Assembly (NCBI GenBank): GCA_008704415.1
Contig: VXIS01000254.1
Coordinates: forward strand, 1 to 64,000
From: Sphaerosporella brunnea
Taxonomy: Eukaryota; Ascomycota; Pezizomycetes; Pezizales; Pyronemataceae
DNA: 64,000 bases
Direction of reading: 5' to 3'
This document shows positions 1 to 9,094 of the stretch, in pieces (position 1 is the stretch's first letter; each line of letters starts with the position of its first letter). Below the pieces are notes generated by a model. The model was not told the DNA's origin, searched no databases, and saw only the letters and a program-made list of their open reading frames with translations. A program made the position numbers and the translations under genes.

Positions 1-19
1 AAATGTAGTGGGTTGAAGT

Positions 20-300
20 AGTAAAGTAAAGAGAGGAGGTGGTGGGTTGGGGTCGAGGAGGCAAGACCGTCTCACTTCACCGCTAGCACCCGCATGGATA
101 AATACAAATCTATTCCATTCCACAACTATCTAAAAAGCTAGCAGTGTGTACAGCAGCAGCGTAGTCGCTCCGCAGTGTCGTCGAGCTCCTCCACGGCTTC
201 GCTCCAGAATGCTAGAGCTGTGCACGGCTTGAGCCTCCGGAAACCGCCACACCAACTGCATTATATAGGTATAGATAGATATCACTCGTTATTATATAGG
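20..300 (-). repeat. Interspersed repeat, inverted relative to copies at 2.5-3.3 kb
   Basis: Read on the minus strand, this stretch resembles two plus-strand stretches near 2490-2660 and 3060-3270. Shared landmarks are a block reading GAGCGACxATACTGCGGAGCGACTA, the run TAGTTGTGGAAT and a flanking TATATAGG(T/G)ATAGATAGAT tract. The unit is moderately diverged between copies. It forms the left arm of a large inverted arrangement enclosing about 2.2 kb. I do not recognise the family; it could be a MITE or the end of a larger element. Confidence 0.6.
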
Positions 301-426
301 GATAGATATCACTCGTTAACAGACGTACATATGATGACTGGAAAAACTCCGCTCGTCACTTTTCACACAAAACCCAAACCCCAAGAAACAGAACAGAACT
401 CCCACTCAAAAATCGTCAGAGAGGCA

Positions 427-762
427 TCAAAAATCCACCTCAAAACGGCGCTGCTTTCGCTCCATCGCCTCCCAAACAACGACCCACTCCATCTCATACC
501 AACCCGCGACCTCTCTCTGCGCCTTACAAATCTCGTCAACGGTAGCGCAGTTCATAAACAATTCCACCGCGGCCGCTTCGCGGTAGTGGCACAGCTTTGC
601 TTCCCGCACCAGCTGTGTTTCGCGCTCGGCGTGCAGCGCTGCTGCTGCTGCTTGTCGCTCGTGGAATTTCTCGATTTCGCTTTCGCGCTGGGATAGCCGC
701 TGGCGGAGGATATGATTTTCTTCGTTGAGTAGGTTGATGAGCTCGAGACTGTCGGTAAGCAT
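427..762 (-). CDS. Small coiled-coil hypothetical protein (111 aa)
   Basis: An uninterrupted 111-residue frame from an ATG. The protein is Glu/Gln/Arg-rich with a strong heptad pattern over about residues 5-60 (leucines and isoleucines, then alternating charged residues), so a coiled coil is likely; the C-terminal 40 residues are Trp/Glu/Arg-rich (WYEMEWVVVWEAMERK). No catalytic motif, signal peptide or membrane segment is visible. The gene lies between the two arms of the inverted repeat cluster and next to a copia gag fragment, so it may be transposon-associated or a non-conserved ORF. Its composition is protein-like rather than repeat-derived. Function unknown. Confidence 0.4.
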   Translation of the reverse strand: MLTDSLELINLLNEENHILRQRLSQRESEIEKFHERQAAAAALHAERETQLVREAKLCHYREAAAVELFMNCATVDEICKAQREVAGWYEMEWVVVWEAMERKQRRFEVDF

Positions 763-1340
763 TATTTTTTATTTTTTATTTTTTATTACGTTTTTTGGTG
801 GTGGAGTGAGGGAGAGGGGACAAAAGAGAGCTGTGCCTCGATTTGTTTGGGAAGGGCTTTTCATGGAATACTTGGTATCGTAATAGTTGGCATAATATGA
901 AACTCGTCGGGTCTTTCAATTATTGCCTGCCCACCCTCCCTTCGTCCTAATCCCAAGTACCGCTCACTCCCTCTGAGTAGTATAGATCTGGGTGGCTTCT
1001 ACCCGAGAAGCGGAGTTGTAGCAATTGCTCGATCAAAACGGCTTCAGCACCATCTCCTCTGAGCGTACTGACGCACCTCCTACCTTGTTCAAACCCGAGA
1101 TCTTTCAAGTGGCAATAGAATGAGCCAGGTATCAACATGCAGCAGCGTCTGGCCAACGCACTCGTTTGTATGGGCGCACAGAGTTGGGTGCAGATGTGGG
1201 AATACATCAAGCTGGTCACAAACCGGGGAGGCCAGAGTCTGTCGAGCAACAAAATATGTACTATTCAGTGTCGATTGACGGTGTTCGAATCCCACAACAG
1301 TACAGGAACATAAACCATACCTCGCATTCTCAGGGCTCAC

Positions 1341-1697
1341 TCAACAATCCGCATACCACTCGTGAAGTTTCTCCCACAGCTTGCTAGGGCGCCTCATTTC
1401 TGCCCCGACGGGCTGCTGCACGATCGCGGTCTTTATTCGCGTCGACAACCCACTCAACAAAATCCGTCTCGCCGTAGCTTCGCGGAACGATCTCGAGCGC
1501 CCGCCCTCCCCCTCCTCCTCCTCCGTTTCCTGGCCGGTAACTAGCTCCCAGACTTCATATTCTTGCAGAACCGTCTTGATGGCATCGCACCAAGACGCGA
1601 AGTCGGAGCCGTCGAAGGGCGTCAGAGAGGACGGTACATGTCCGTAGTAGTTGGGGAGCAGACTGAGGTACGCGGGGCGTGTGTAGGGGGTCGACAT
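1341..1697 (-). pseudogene. Ty1/copia-type gag N-terminal fragment
   Basis: A 118-residue frame from an ATG with the layout of copia Gag (DUF4219/UBN2 type): a 'FDGSDFASWCDAIKTVL' block near residues 28-44 (the W of the F-x-G-x-x-(F/Y)-x-x-W signature), 'YEVWELVTG' at about 47-55, an acidic linker, a segment rich in A, R and L ('ATARRILLSGL') and a terminal 'LWEKLHEWYADC'. Full-length copia Gag-Pol is over 1,000 residues; here the frame stops before any zinc knuckle or protease, and I see no integrase or reverse transcriptase alongside. I read it as a surviving fragment. A domesticated short gag gene cannot be excluded because the frame itself is intact. Confidence 0.5.
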
Positions 1698-2010
1698 TGC
1701 TCTTCTAGGTAGTTTCGAGTTTTGTGCTTGAAAGAGAGTTGTCTGAGTGGGAGAACCGGCAGCTTTCTTGCTTTAACTGGAGCCAGAAGACTTACAAGAA
1801 ATCATGCTGGGTTTCAAGGTTTTTTTAGGCCCGGGGGGCGCTTTGAAGAGAGTATTCTATGTGCTGCTTTGAGAAATCAGCACGTACATGACGAATGGCT
1901 TACTTGGGTCAACTTGATTGGAGATGATCCGGTCTCCATTAAACCCTCCAAATCCCCCCCGCCGGTCGAGTTTTTTTTTTTTTTTTTTTTCTTTCTAATT
2001 TTTATTCAAA

Positions 2011-2223
2011 ATGAGCGAAGAAACAGCCTCTAACTTTGTATTTTCGATTCTAGGAGGTACAGGGCTGCTGACAGCCCTGGTATGGGCAGGTATCGCCTTC
2101 TGGAAGTCGAGGGAAGACCCATGGCATGCGGATCGTGTTATATCGTATTCTCCATTACAGGCGGTTTTTATAGAAGGACTAACAAAAGCCGGAGAAGAAC
2201 GATGGGACGATGTTGTCTGGTAG
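2011..2223 (+). CDS. Possible small single-pass membrane protein (70 aa)
   Basis: A 70-residue frame starting at an ATG in good fungal context (TTCAAAATGAG). Residues about 9-29 (FVFSILGGTGLLTALVWAGIAFW) form one hydrophobic span followed by a charged, Trp-rich tail ending in DDVVW. It follows a 21-nt T tract and ends about 50 bp before the tRNA-Tyr gene, which lies on the other strand. No family recognised. It could be a chance ORF; the membrane-like N-terminus and start context are the only support. Confidence 0.3.
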   Translation: MSEETASNFVFSILGGTGLLTALVWAGIAFWKSREDPWHADRVISYSPLQAVFIEGLTKAGEERWDDVVW

Positions 2224-2272
2224 TTGCGTGCGTAGACTTGTGTCCCTGGGTGGGGAGGGAAAAAAAGAGAAA

Positions 2273-2358
2273 TCCCTCCGACCGGAGTCGAACCGGTGAC
2301 CAACGGATAACAACTTTGACATTACAGTCCGGTGTGATACCAACTACACCACAGAGGG
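2273..2358 (-). tRNA. tRNA-Tyr (GTA), intron-containing
   Basis: On the minus strand a cloverleaf folds with acceptor CCCTCTG/CGGAGGG plus A discriminator, D stem GTG/CAC with TAGTTGGTAT loop, anticodon loop starting CTGTAA, a five-base variable region and T arm ACCGG-TTCGACT-CCGGT. A 13-nt insert follows position 37, where Tyr tRNA introns sit; without it the tRNA is 73 nt. The outermost anticodon-stem pair is C-T mismatched. A run of seven T follows on the minus strand as a pol III terminator. It lies between the two arms of the repeat cluster. Confidence 0.9.
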
Positions 2359-2489
2359 TTGCTGTACATGAAGCAAATGCTTCAATACTATGATGACCAG
2401 AAGCAGTCTAAAGCTCAGCATCATTTGAATAAGCCTTCATTCTTGTGAAAGATACATGAAATAAAAAAAATGCTTCGTCATGACCATGC

Positions 2490-2660
2490 ATCTATCTATC
2501 CCTATATAGAACAGTTGGTGTGGCGTTTTCCGGTGTGAGCGGAGCGAGTACCTAGCTCTACCATTCTGGAGCGAAGCCGTGGAGGAGCTTTAGCGACGAT
2601 ACTGCAGAGCGACTATGCTGCCGTACACACTGCTACATTTGTAGATAGTTGTGGAATCTA
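2490..2660 (+). repeat. Copy of the 5'-cluster repeat (inverse of 115-300)
   Basis: Plus-strand copy of the repeat found in reverse at 115-300. It runs from the CTATCTATCCCTATATAG tract through GGAGCGAAGCCGTGGAGGAGC and the GACGATACTGCAGAGCGACTA block to the TAGTTGTGGAAT run. A partial third copy of the central block lies at about 2755-2830, and a longer copy at 3060-3270. Confidence 0.6.
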
Positions 2661-2854
2661 TACCTATATAATGCAGTGGTGTTTTACGGTGGCGTTTTAC
2701 GGTGGCTCAACCCTAAGATTCCAACCGTCGGATTTTGGAACGCAGCGACTGCCTCACTCTACCATTTTAGAGCGGAGTCGTGGACGAGCTTCAGCGACGA
2801 TACTGCGGAGCCACTGCCCAGCTCTATTCCTATCACTATATATATATCGTAGAG

Positions 2855-2957
2855 ATTCGGTATTAAGGCAATGTGGCAAAGTCAGTCACTGCGCTCTGTG
2901 GAGAAGTCACTCAGCCTCATGGCAAAGTCACTTAGCCACATTGCCTTGGTACCGAAT
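2855..2957. mobile_element. 103-bp foldback/MITE-like element
   Basis: Both ends carry the same 23-nt terminal inverted repeat, starting ATTCGGTA and ending AAGGCAATGTGGC, with two mismatches between arms. The middle contains three near-direct copies of a short GGCAAAGTCA/GGAGAAGTCA word. There is no coding capacity and no clear target-site duplication. It is nested inside the repeat cluster. A simple hairpin repeat is the alternative. Confidence 0.5.
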
Positions 2958-3059
2958 TCAACGGTAGAGCGAAGTGTATATATATAGAGCAAAGCGGTCA
3001 TGCGTTCCCACGGTGGCGCCCGGCGGCGCAACTTAGAAATCTCATACCAGCTGAGTGAT

Positions 3060-3270
3060 GAGCTGTGATTGGGCGGCGCATTGTGGAGTGGAGGCGCTTG
3101 AGCGACAATACTGCGGAGCGACTACGCTACTGTACAGACAGCTAGATTTGTTGATAGTTGTGGAATGGAATGGAATCGTATTTATCCGTGCCGGTGTTCG
3201 CGGCGAAGTGAGACGGTCTGTCTCCTCGACTCCAACCCACTACCTCCTCTCTTCACGTTATTACTGCCTC
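3060..3270 (+). repeat. Third copy of the 5'-cluster repeat (inverse of 20-205)
   Basis: Plus-strand copy matching the reverse complement of 20-205. It contains the GACAATACTGCGGAGCGACTACG block, the TAGTTGTGGAATGGAAT run, GAAGTGAGACGGTCTG and the CTCCTCGACTCCAACCCACTACCTCC tract (split here only for description). Together with 2490-2660 it makes the right side of the inverted arrangement around 0.3-2.5 kb. Confidence 0.6.
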
Positions 3271-3416
3271 CTCTCTTTATTTTACTGCGCCGTGTTTCAC
3301 ACACATACGCCCTAACTGCAACGTACATATGACTTTACATTAAGTGGCGCTGTACTAATGACACACGGCTGTTCTCTAGTATCGTGACATCAGAGTCATT
3401 CCAGAATTCGCCAGCT

Positions 3417-4283
3417 CTACTCTCCAACAATCAAACACCGGACCTCAATACTCTCTCTTCCCTTTGCACCTGCAGGGGTATTCGGGTGCACGAAAGCAGA
3501 ATGCGGAGCCCTCCTCCTCTCACCACTCTCTCCCGTCCACGAATCGAAACACTTGATCAACGTGACCTCGTCGTTCTTGATCCCGCTAGCGTACCACCAC
3601 TTCTGGTTCGGATTGTACTTCACACCGGCAGTCTGGCCCTCGTAATCGGGATAGATATGGGCAACGCCAACAATATCGTCGTCGGCCACCGTCGAAGAAT
3701 CGGCGAACGCCAATGGGTAGCTCACGACAGCGCCATTGATCGGCCTCCAAATATTGACGATCTGGAAGCGGATGTTCTTCTTCAGGACCTCCTGCACGCG
3801 CTCGGGAGTAAGGTAACGACGAAGCCGGAGCTCTCCCGACTTTGTCGTCTGATCAATGTGCACCCGCTGAACAGTGCTTTCGGCGTTCGGGCCGCTGCGC
3901 CGAATGGTGTGGTCGAAGATGATCACCTCTTTTGCGCCGGAGACGTGCTTGCGCACGATATCTTTGATCTCGGGGTAGTAGATGGATCGGATCTTCTCTT
4001 CGTTGTCGAAGTCGCCGTAGGTGAGGCTGCTGGGAATCGTGTGGAAGCTGAAAGCTTCTTTGTCGAGTGAGAGTTTGGACTCGTTGCCCCGAAGGTCATA
4101 GATGGTTATAGACTTCGGATCAATGCCAACGTTGCTCTGCTCCATACCCGGTGGTGGAATGCCAATGTAGTTGTATGGGCTGCTACCATCGGCAGGTGCA
4201 CTGTAGAAGTTGAGCTCTGCAACTACATCGCCAAAGGGAATGAACTCGGTCTGGGTTGCAGTGATGGTCGTGGTGGTCGTCAT
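3417..4283 (-). CDS. asaB/CmcJ-like oxygenase-type protein (288 aa)
   Basis: The protein belongs to the fungal family annotated as hydroxylase/desaturase asaB or CmcJ-like methyltransferase/GA4-desaturase-like, often linked to secondary metabolism. Family landmarks in order: an N-terminal 'ELNFYSAP...' start, 'EIIFDHTIRRS'-type block (here KEVIIFDHTIRR, about residues 139-150), the 'VHIDQT' block near 165 with a following 'RLRRYL', 'IVNIWRPINGAVVSYPLA' near 200, and 'WWYASGIKNDEVTLIKCFDS' near 240. In the family the HxD of 'VHIDQT' is a candidate metal-binding motif. Length is normal. The frame extends 52 codons upstream, but I take the ATG at MTTTTTITATQ because homologues begin close to it. 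No intron is needed. It stands alone with no biosynthetic backbone gene beside it, so its substrate is unknown. Confidence 0.8.
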   Translation of the reverse strand: MTTTTTITATQTEFIPFGDVVAELNFYSAPADGSSPYNYIGIPPPGMEQSNVGIDPKSITIYDLRGNESKLSLDKEAFSFHTIPSSLTYGDFDNEEKIRSIYYPEIKDIVRKHVSGAKEVIIFDHTIRRSGPNAESTVQRVHIDQTTKSGELRLRRYLTPERVQEVLKKNIRFQIVNIWRPINGAVVSYPLAFADSSTVADDDIVGVAHIYPDYEGQTAGVKYNPNQKWWYASGIKNDEVTLIKCFDSWTGESGERRRAPHSAFVHPNTPAGAKGRESIEVRCLIVGE

Positions 4284-4439
4284 TGCTGCTTTCTGTGAGG
4301 CCGTCTCGCTTGCTCGACTCGAATGAGATTCTGTTAAACAAGTCCAACTCGACTTTATAATGATGGCGGACTGATGACAAGCTTGATTTCCAAGCAAGGA
4401 TCCGCGCTGCGGTTGTTGTTCACTACAGGGATTTAGCAC

Positions 4440-6084
4440 GCAATGCTTGGAAATCTACATCTACTCAAGGCCGCCCGGGGTACCTTTCCGAGATCGCACA
4501 GTTGCTGGACTGGAAAAGTGTTGATATAACGGATCGCAACCGTTCTATCTGGTTTGTTGGAGGTTCACGGCAGTCAACACCTGGTGATGGAAACAGCGCC
4601 TAGAACTAGTCACCGGGTTGAAGCGCACTCATCGTGGAAGATGATCCGATTTTGCGATTTTGCTGGAGACCGTTTTTTTTTCTGGATCTTCCTCGAGTGT
4701 ATACGCTCCTAGAATCACCGGATATTAAAAGTACGGGAAGTCGGAGTGAGGGGAAAAACTTGCCGAGAAAGCAAAGCCGTCTGAGTGTGGGGGCCTCCCC
4801 CACAAACAATGTGATTCCTTCAAAGTACTACATCTGCTGCCAAAATTGCCAGCCATAACTCAGAACCATCATTTCAACACCGCGCCATCAGAAAGCTTTG
4901 TTGGTACGATGTTGAAGTGTCTTCGTTCGAAAGGTCCTTAGCATTGCCTCTGTAAGGTGCATACTCTGAAGGCGGCGCCGTGGGCTTGCGGAGCCAGAGC
5001 GGCTGGATGTGGGGGGTAGGCTATGTGTAGTGTATCACCCACCGGCCCCTCATGCAGAGAGGCATGGCGTGCATTACTGCTCATCCGGGCCAGCGGCACC
5101 AATTACGTATTACGTACTATCCACTCTGAGCGGTGCGGTACCTAATAGAAAAGGTCGCCTTCTGCTGCGGAGCTTGGATATGGAGGAATCCATGGAGTGT
5201 TGGGCCAGGCAGTTGAAACTTGCAACTTGGAACTTGTGAGCGAGTGAGATCTGCTGAATCGTCAATGACAGATCATGATGATCCAGCATGGTCGCTCATG
5301 ACACCGGCTTCGGCTTACCACAACACGAGGAGGGTCTCTCTTGGATCACAGGCTGCTGCGTAGTAATATTCGTGCTGATTTTTGGATGCACACTTTCCAA
5401 GACCCTATGAGGTTCAATGCAGCTGAGATGTTCTGATATGAAGGTCCAGCTTATTAACCCAGATACTTGGTCACAAGCAGTTACCAGAGCTTGAAAAGCC
5501 ATCCGACGTATTCCGACCAGTTTCACCGTCACTGGCCTAGAAGCCCCCACAAGAAATACTGAACTTAAGGAGGAGTTCACAGAGTTTGGACAGAGTACAG
5601 ATTGAACTGACTCGCACCCAGGGAATCCGGGTCCGGTGCAGGGCTGAGATTGCGAAGGACGCTGAAGCCACCGTCTGGAATGTCAGCATAGGCTGCTTGC
5701 TCCTATGCCAGCCGATATGAAAAGGGGATTGGATTATCGAAGGACGAGGATGGTCAATATGGATGCCCGCCCATTTACATGGTTGACCAGCACTTGTATG
5801 GCGAGCACTCGGGCTTCAGGCTGTAGCTGCTTCCCGTATGCCTAATCGGCTTGGGCTGACAATGAACGTGAACAGAAGCAGGAATTTGCTACGGTAGAAG
5901 TACATGCCCCCATATCCTGCGAGACACGCTCCTTAATAGAGAGTTGGATGCAAATCGCAAACTCTCTAATGTCGCCTTTGAAATTCTGTCTCCTCAAAGC
6001 GATCCTGATCTACGTGCGATCGTGTTCAGGATGTTAGGTGCAATTCTTTGGATCCTGCTGTTGCGGATGAGGTCATGTAAATAA
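4440..6084. other. Intergenic, no gene supported
   Basis: Only short frames without homology or good starts are present. The frame on the minus strand at 5296-5580 opens with GTG and shows no recognisable domain. Nothing resembling a transposon end was seen. The last few hundred bases are presumably the 5' region of BUD32. Confidence 0.5.
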
Positions 6085-6260
6085 GTGAGTGGTTTGGAGG
6101 GCGAAATTATGGCGGGGCATCCGGAGTTGCCTGATTGGCTGGAGGGTTGTCAAATGAACGATTTGACGCTAGCGCGATCCTGTCACTGGCGTCGTGATCC
6201 ATTTCGCCCTACAATCAACGAGCAACAGCGAACGACAACACAGACCCATCACTCGCAACA

Positions 6261-7013
6261 ATGGCCTCGCCAACAGCCGCGCCCCTGCCAGACACTCCCA
6301 AAGAGCTGATAAAGCAAGGAGCGGAAGCGCTGGTGTACAAGACGACATACCTTCTACCCACGATTCCGGCGCTGCTCAAACTCCGCCCGCGAAAGCCGTA
6401 CCGACATCCGGCCTTGGATCTACGGCTGACGAAGCACCGCTGCCTCTCGGAAGCGCGCCTGCTGGTCCGCGCTCGCAGCCTCGGAATCCCCGTCCCCGCC
6501 GTCTACTTCGTCGACGAGGCGCGTGGTGAAATTTTCATGGAGTGGATCGAGGGTTCCAGCGTTCGCGACATCCTTGATCAGCTCCTCGCGAGCGAGGGCG
6601 GGGAAGCGGCTGTGGACCGTATCATGGTGCGCATGGGCGAAGCCGTCGGAAAACTCCATGCTGCCGATATCGTGCACGGCGACTTGACGACGAGTAACGT
6701 CATGGTGAGAACTTCCAGGCGCAAAGGCTTGTTGGGCGGTGCGGGCGAACAAGAGAATGTCGACGTCGGTCAGGCGGAAGGAGAGCTTTTATTGATCGAT
6801 CTGGGGCTTGGAAGCGTGTCGACGGCTGAGGAGGACAAGGCAGTTGATTTGTACGTACTGGAGAGGGCGTTTTTGAGCACACATCCCAGGGCGGAGCGCC
6901 TATTCGGGGATGTGCTTGAGGCGTATCAGAGGAGTTACAAGGGATCGAAGCCGGTGATGAGAAGACTTCAGGACGTCAGGATGAGAGGACGCAAGAGGAG
7001 TATGATCGGTTGA
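6261..7013 (+). CDS. BUD32: BUD32 / PRPK-type KEOPS complex kinase
   Basis: Small atypical kinase/ATPase of the KEOPS (EKC) complex, which supports Kae1 in making N6-threonylcarbamoyl-adenosine on ANN-decoding tRNAs in nucleus and cytosol. The 250-residue, intronless protein has the compact BUD32 plan: nucleotide loop 'IKQGAEALVYK' at 17-27, 'RPRKPYRHP' at 42-50 with 'LDLRLTKHR' following, the E of 'SEARLL' near 64, catalytic 'HGDLTTSNV' at 139-147, metal-binding 'LIDLGLG' at 178-184 and the C-terminal basic tail 'RRLQDVRMRGRKRS' that ends all BUD32 proteins. An insert of about 25 residues (150-175) between the catalytic and metal motifs is longer than in yeast. The start lies in CAACAATGG, a strong context. 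Confidence 0.95.
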   Translation: MASPTAAPLPDTPKELIKQGAEALVYKTTYLLPTIPALLKLRPRKPYRHPALDLRLTKHRCLSEARLLVRARSLGIPVPAVYFVDEARGEIFMEWIEGSSVRDILDQLLASEGGEAAVDRIMVRMGEAVGKLHAADIVHGDLTTSNVMVRTSRRKGLLGGAGEQENVDVGQAEGELLLIDLGLGSVSTAEEDKAVDLYVLERAFLSTHPRAERLFGDVLEAYQRSYKGSKPVMRRLQDVRMRGRKRSMIG

Positions 7014-7200
7014 GTTACATAGTAAACTATGAAAGAAAGAAAGTGTGCGCAACACAAGGTTGGCCCAATCACCGCGTTATTGTGAAGCTGTAGTTCTTAA
7101 GAGGACGTTGGAGGTGGTTTTGTATTAGGTCTCACCGGTATCGGACCAAAAACTACAATGCAATGGGTTCGAATCACAGTGCCACCCCCACCGAATCAGT

Positions 7201-7330
7201 GCTCCAGACGGAGGGGCGGGGGAAGCGGGTGGCCGCAGTTGACGCATGGGATGATGTCAATAAAGCGGCGGACAGGATGTGGACGGGGATGAGTGGAGGG
7301 TCTGCCATAATCTACATAGGCTGCATGCGG
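7201..7330 (+). repeat. Interspersed repeat family R1, copy 1 (uninterrupted)
   Basis: About 120 bp shared with 46403-46482 and with the split copy at 47985-48014 plus 48310-48400. Landmarks are GCTCCAG-CGGAGG-GCGGGG, then GTGGC(C/G)GC(A/T)GTTGACGC, GCGG(C/A)GGACAGGAT, GGACGGGGAT(G/A)AGTGGAGGGT and GCCATAATCTACATA. No TIRs or coding sense are seen. This copy lacks the hAT insertion present in the 48-kb copy. Nature of the repeat unknown. Confidence 0.65.
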
Positions 7331-7981
7331 GCACCGCAAAGCTTCAGCTGTCAGGGGAAAGGAGCCTCGCGTTAAGTGACAATAGGGCCTAAAAGTCTGA
7401 TATACCGAGGCTTCGCGGGACTAGATGGTTGTATGTAGTCGCCGGGAAAGCGCCGAGGAGGACACGGCGACGGGATGCCCAGCGGGCGCGGGGCATCACA
7501 TCCTTTAGATCACTGGAGAGCCCGATGCCTACATGCCGTAGGCCCATAGCGCCCAGGAGAACCCGCGAGGCAGTTCGCCTCCGTGCCGTGCGCCACCAGC
7601 GATGACCGCCCGACGTGGCTATGCCATAGACACCGGAGTTCTACCAGACTCAATGAGTGATGCGCCGATGGGAGACATCGCCCACTAGGCGTAAACATGT
7701 GATCTGATGGTGTGGGCCCTGACGCCGACGGGAGCCTAAGGGGGGGCGGCCGGCCGCAGAATGACGAAACTGGTAGCTGGACGGCGATGCTCCACTCCGC
7801 CATGACCGCGATCTCGCGATACCAGTGCGAATACAGACCCCACGAAGGTGAGGTTTTCAAACTGTTCTACCGGACCGGTGGTCGGAGTTGACGGTATGGG
7901 CAAGTTGGAGTTGGAGTCAGATTCGGTCGCCGAACCTGAATCCAGGCTCTCCTGGGCGGGTGCATATGCGTACGCATGCGC

Positions 7982-8159
7982 ACCGGCAATCCACCTGTCA
8001 CGAATTTCCTTGGTGCGAGTCTCATCATTACAAGTCACGCCCGTCTGTGGACACCTGAGGTCCAAGGGTAGACTTTTCGTGTATAACCATATGTCATGGC
8101 CGCAAGCGGCCGAATACATCATGATTAAAACAAAAAACAAAACCGGTAATCCACCTGTC
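7982..8159 (+). mobile_element. 5'-truncated LINE 3' end (142 bp) with 18-bp target duplication
   Basis: Bases 8000-8141 match the 3' untranslated end of the LINE at 31.8-33.7 kb: the words CACGCCCGTCTGTGGACAC, TGAGGTCCAAGGGTAGA and ATGTCATGGCCGCAAGCGG are shared, ending in an AAAACAAAAAACAAAA tail. It is flanked by ACCGG(C/T)AATCCACCTGTC at 7982-7999 and 8142-8159, an 18-bp duplication with one mismatch. This is a textbook target-primed insertion of only the element's last 142 bases. Confidence 0.85.
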
Positions 8160-9094
8160 GATCATGGCCATCGCGAGAGTTGAGGATGCCGACGATTGCA
8201 GATTTTGCGACATCCACGCACCTACTGATTACCACTACCCACGGACATCGCACCACCTAAAGCGATAAGGTTGGAGGTGCTGTGCAGCCATCCGAACAGA
8301 CGCCTGCGGCGTCTACGGCGCATCTATCGGGCGTCTACCATTTATCCCATCCGCTTCGGCATCTCGGCGCCCTGCCATCCTGTCCCGTAGTGCCGGTGGC
8401 GCCCTGCCGCGCCTCGCGTGATGCCTTTGGACGATAGCCAAAAGTCTAGATTCCCGAGGTGCCGGGGATTGCTCGAGGATAGACGGCTTTTCTTCTGCGG
8501 TGCCACACACACATGTGCACACACCGGGCCAAAGAACCTGCCTTGCATATTAACTACTCGTAACGTTGACAGAGTTGACCGGACTGGCCGGGTACTCGTG
8601 GAGGCTTGCGCGGCGGCGACTTCTTCTCACCAAGCTATATACAGCGTGTGGGATGCTACTCGCTCCCGTACCCGGATAAGAAGATGGGCATATTCGCTAC
8701 CAGGATAGGATGGATGTATGTCACCCCTCAGATATCTTCAGTTTGGCTGCTCAGGAGAAATGTGCGTCTTGGTAGATATAATGGGAGCTTGGGTTTTATT
8801 GTTCTCAGGAGAGTAGCTATGAGGGTTCAGCGGAGTATAGCCGTTGATCCTGGCTTTGAAACTCAAAGCTTGAGACTCTATAGGCTTCTTCATCTGGCAT
8901 GGTGGAGTCCTAGACGGGTTTTGATCGGGAATGTGAACATGAGTGTTTCGAGATGCTTCACCATGGCCATGGTCAGCGACACTTCCAACAACGATCCATT
9001 ATAGCAAAAAGACAAGCAACGAATACGCCTAGCTCCGCACTGCTCTCATACCTCAATTAATTGATGTTCCGCCGCCTACACCTCCGGCTCAATC
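8160..9094. other. Intergenic, no gene supported
   Basis: GC-rich DNA with short frames on both strands that lack proper ATG starts or recognisable motifs. The GC-rich stretch upstream at 7430-7860 is likewise unexplained. No tRNA fold or terminal repeat seen. Confidence 0.4.

Noticed and set aside
1279..1296. GGTGTTCGAATCCCAC, resembling a tRNA T arm
   Set aside because: No A box or acceptor partner in the 90 bases upstream.
3384..4070. 228-residue plus-strand frame
   Set aside because: Antisense of the asaB-like gene, whose own frame shows family motifs.
7150..7200. GGGTTCGAATCAC, a second T-arm-like word
   Set aside because: No cloverleaf forms with the upstream sequence.
7430..7860. 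GC-rich stretch suspected of being a structured RNA or rRNA piece
   Set aside because: No match to conserved rRNA words and no consistent fold that I could trace by eye.
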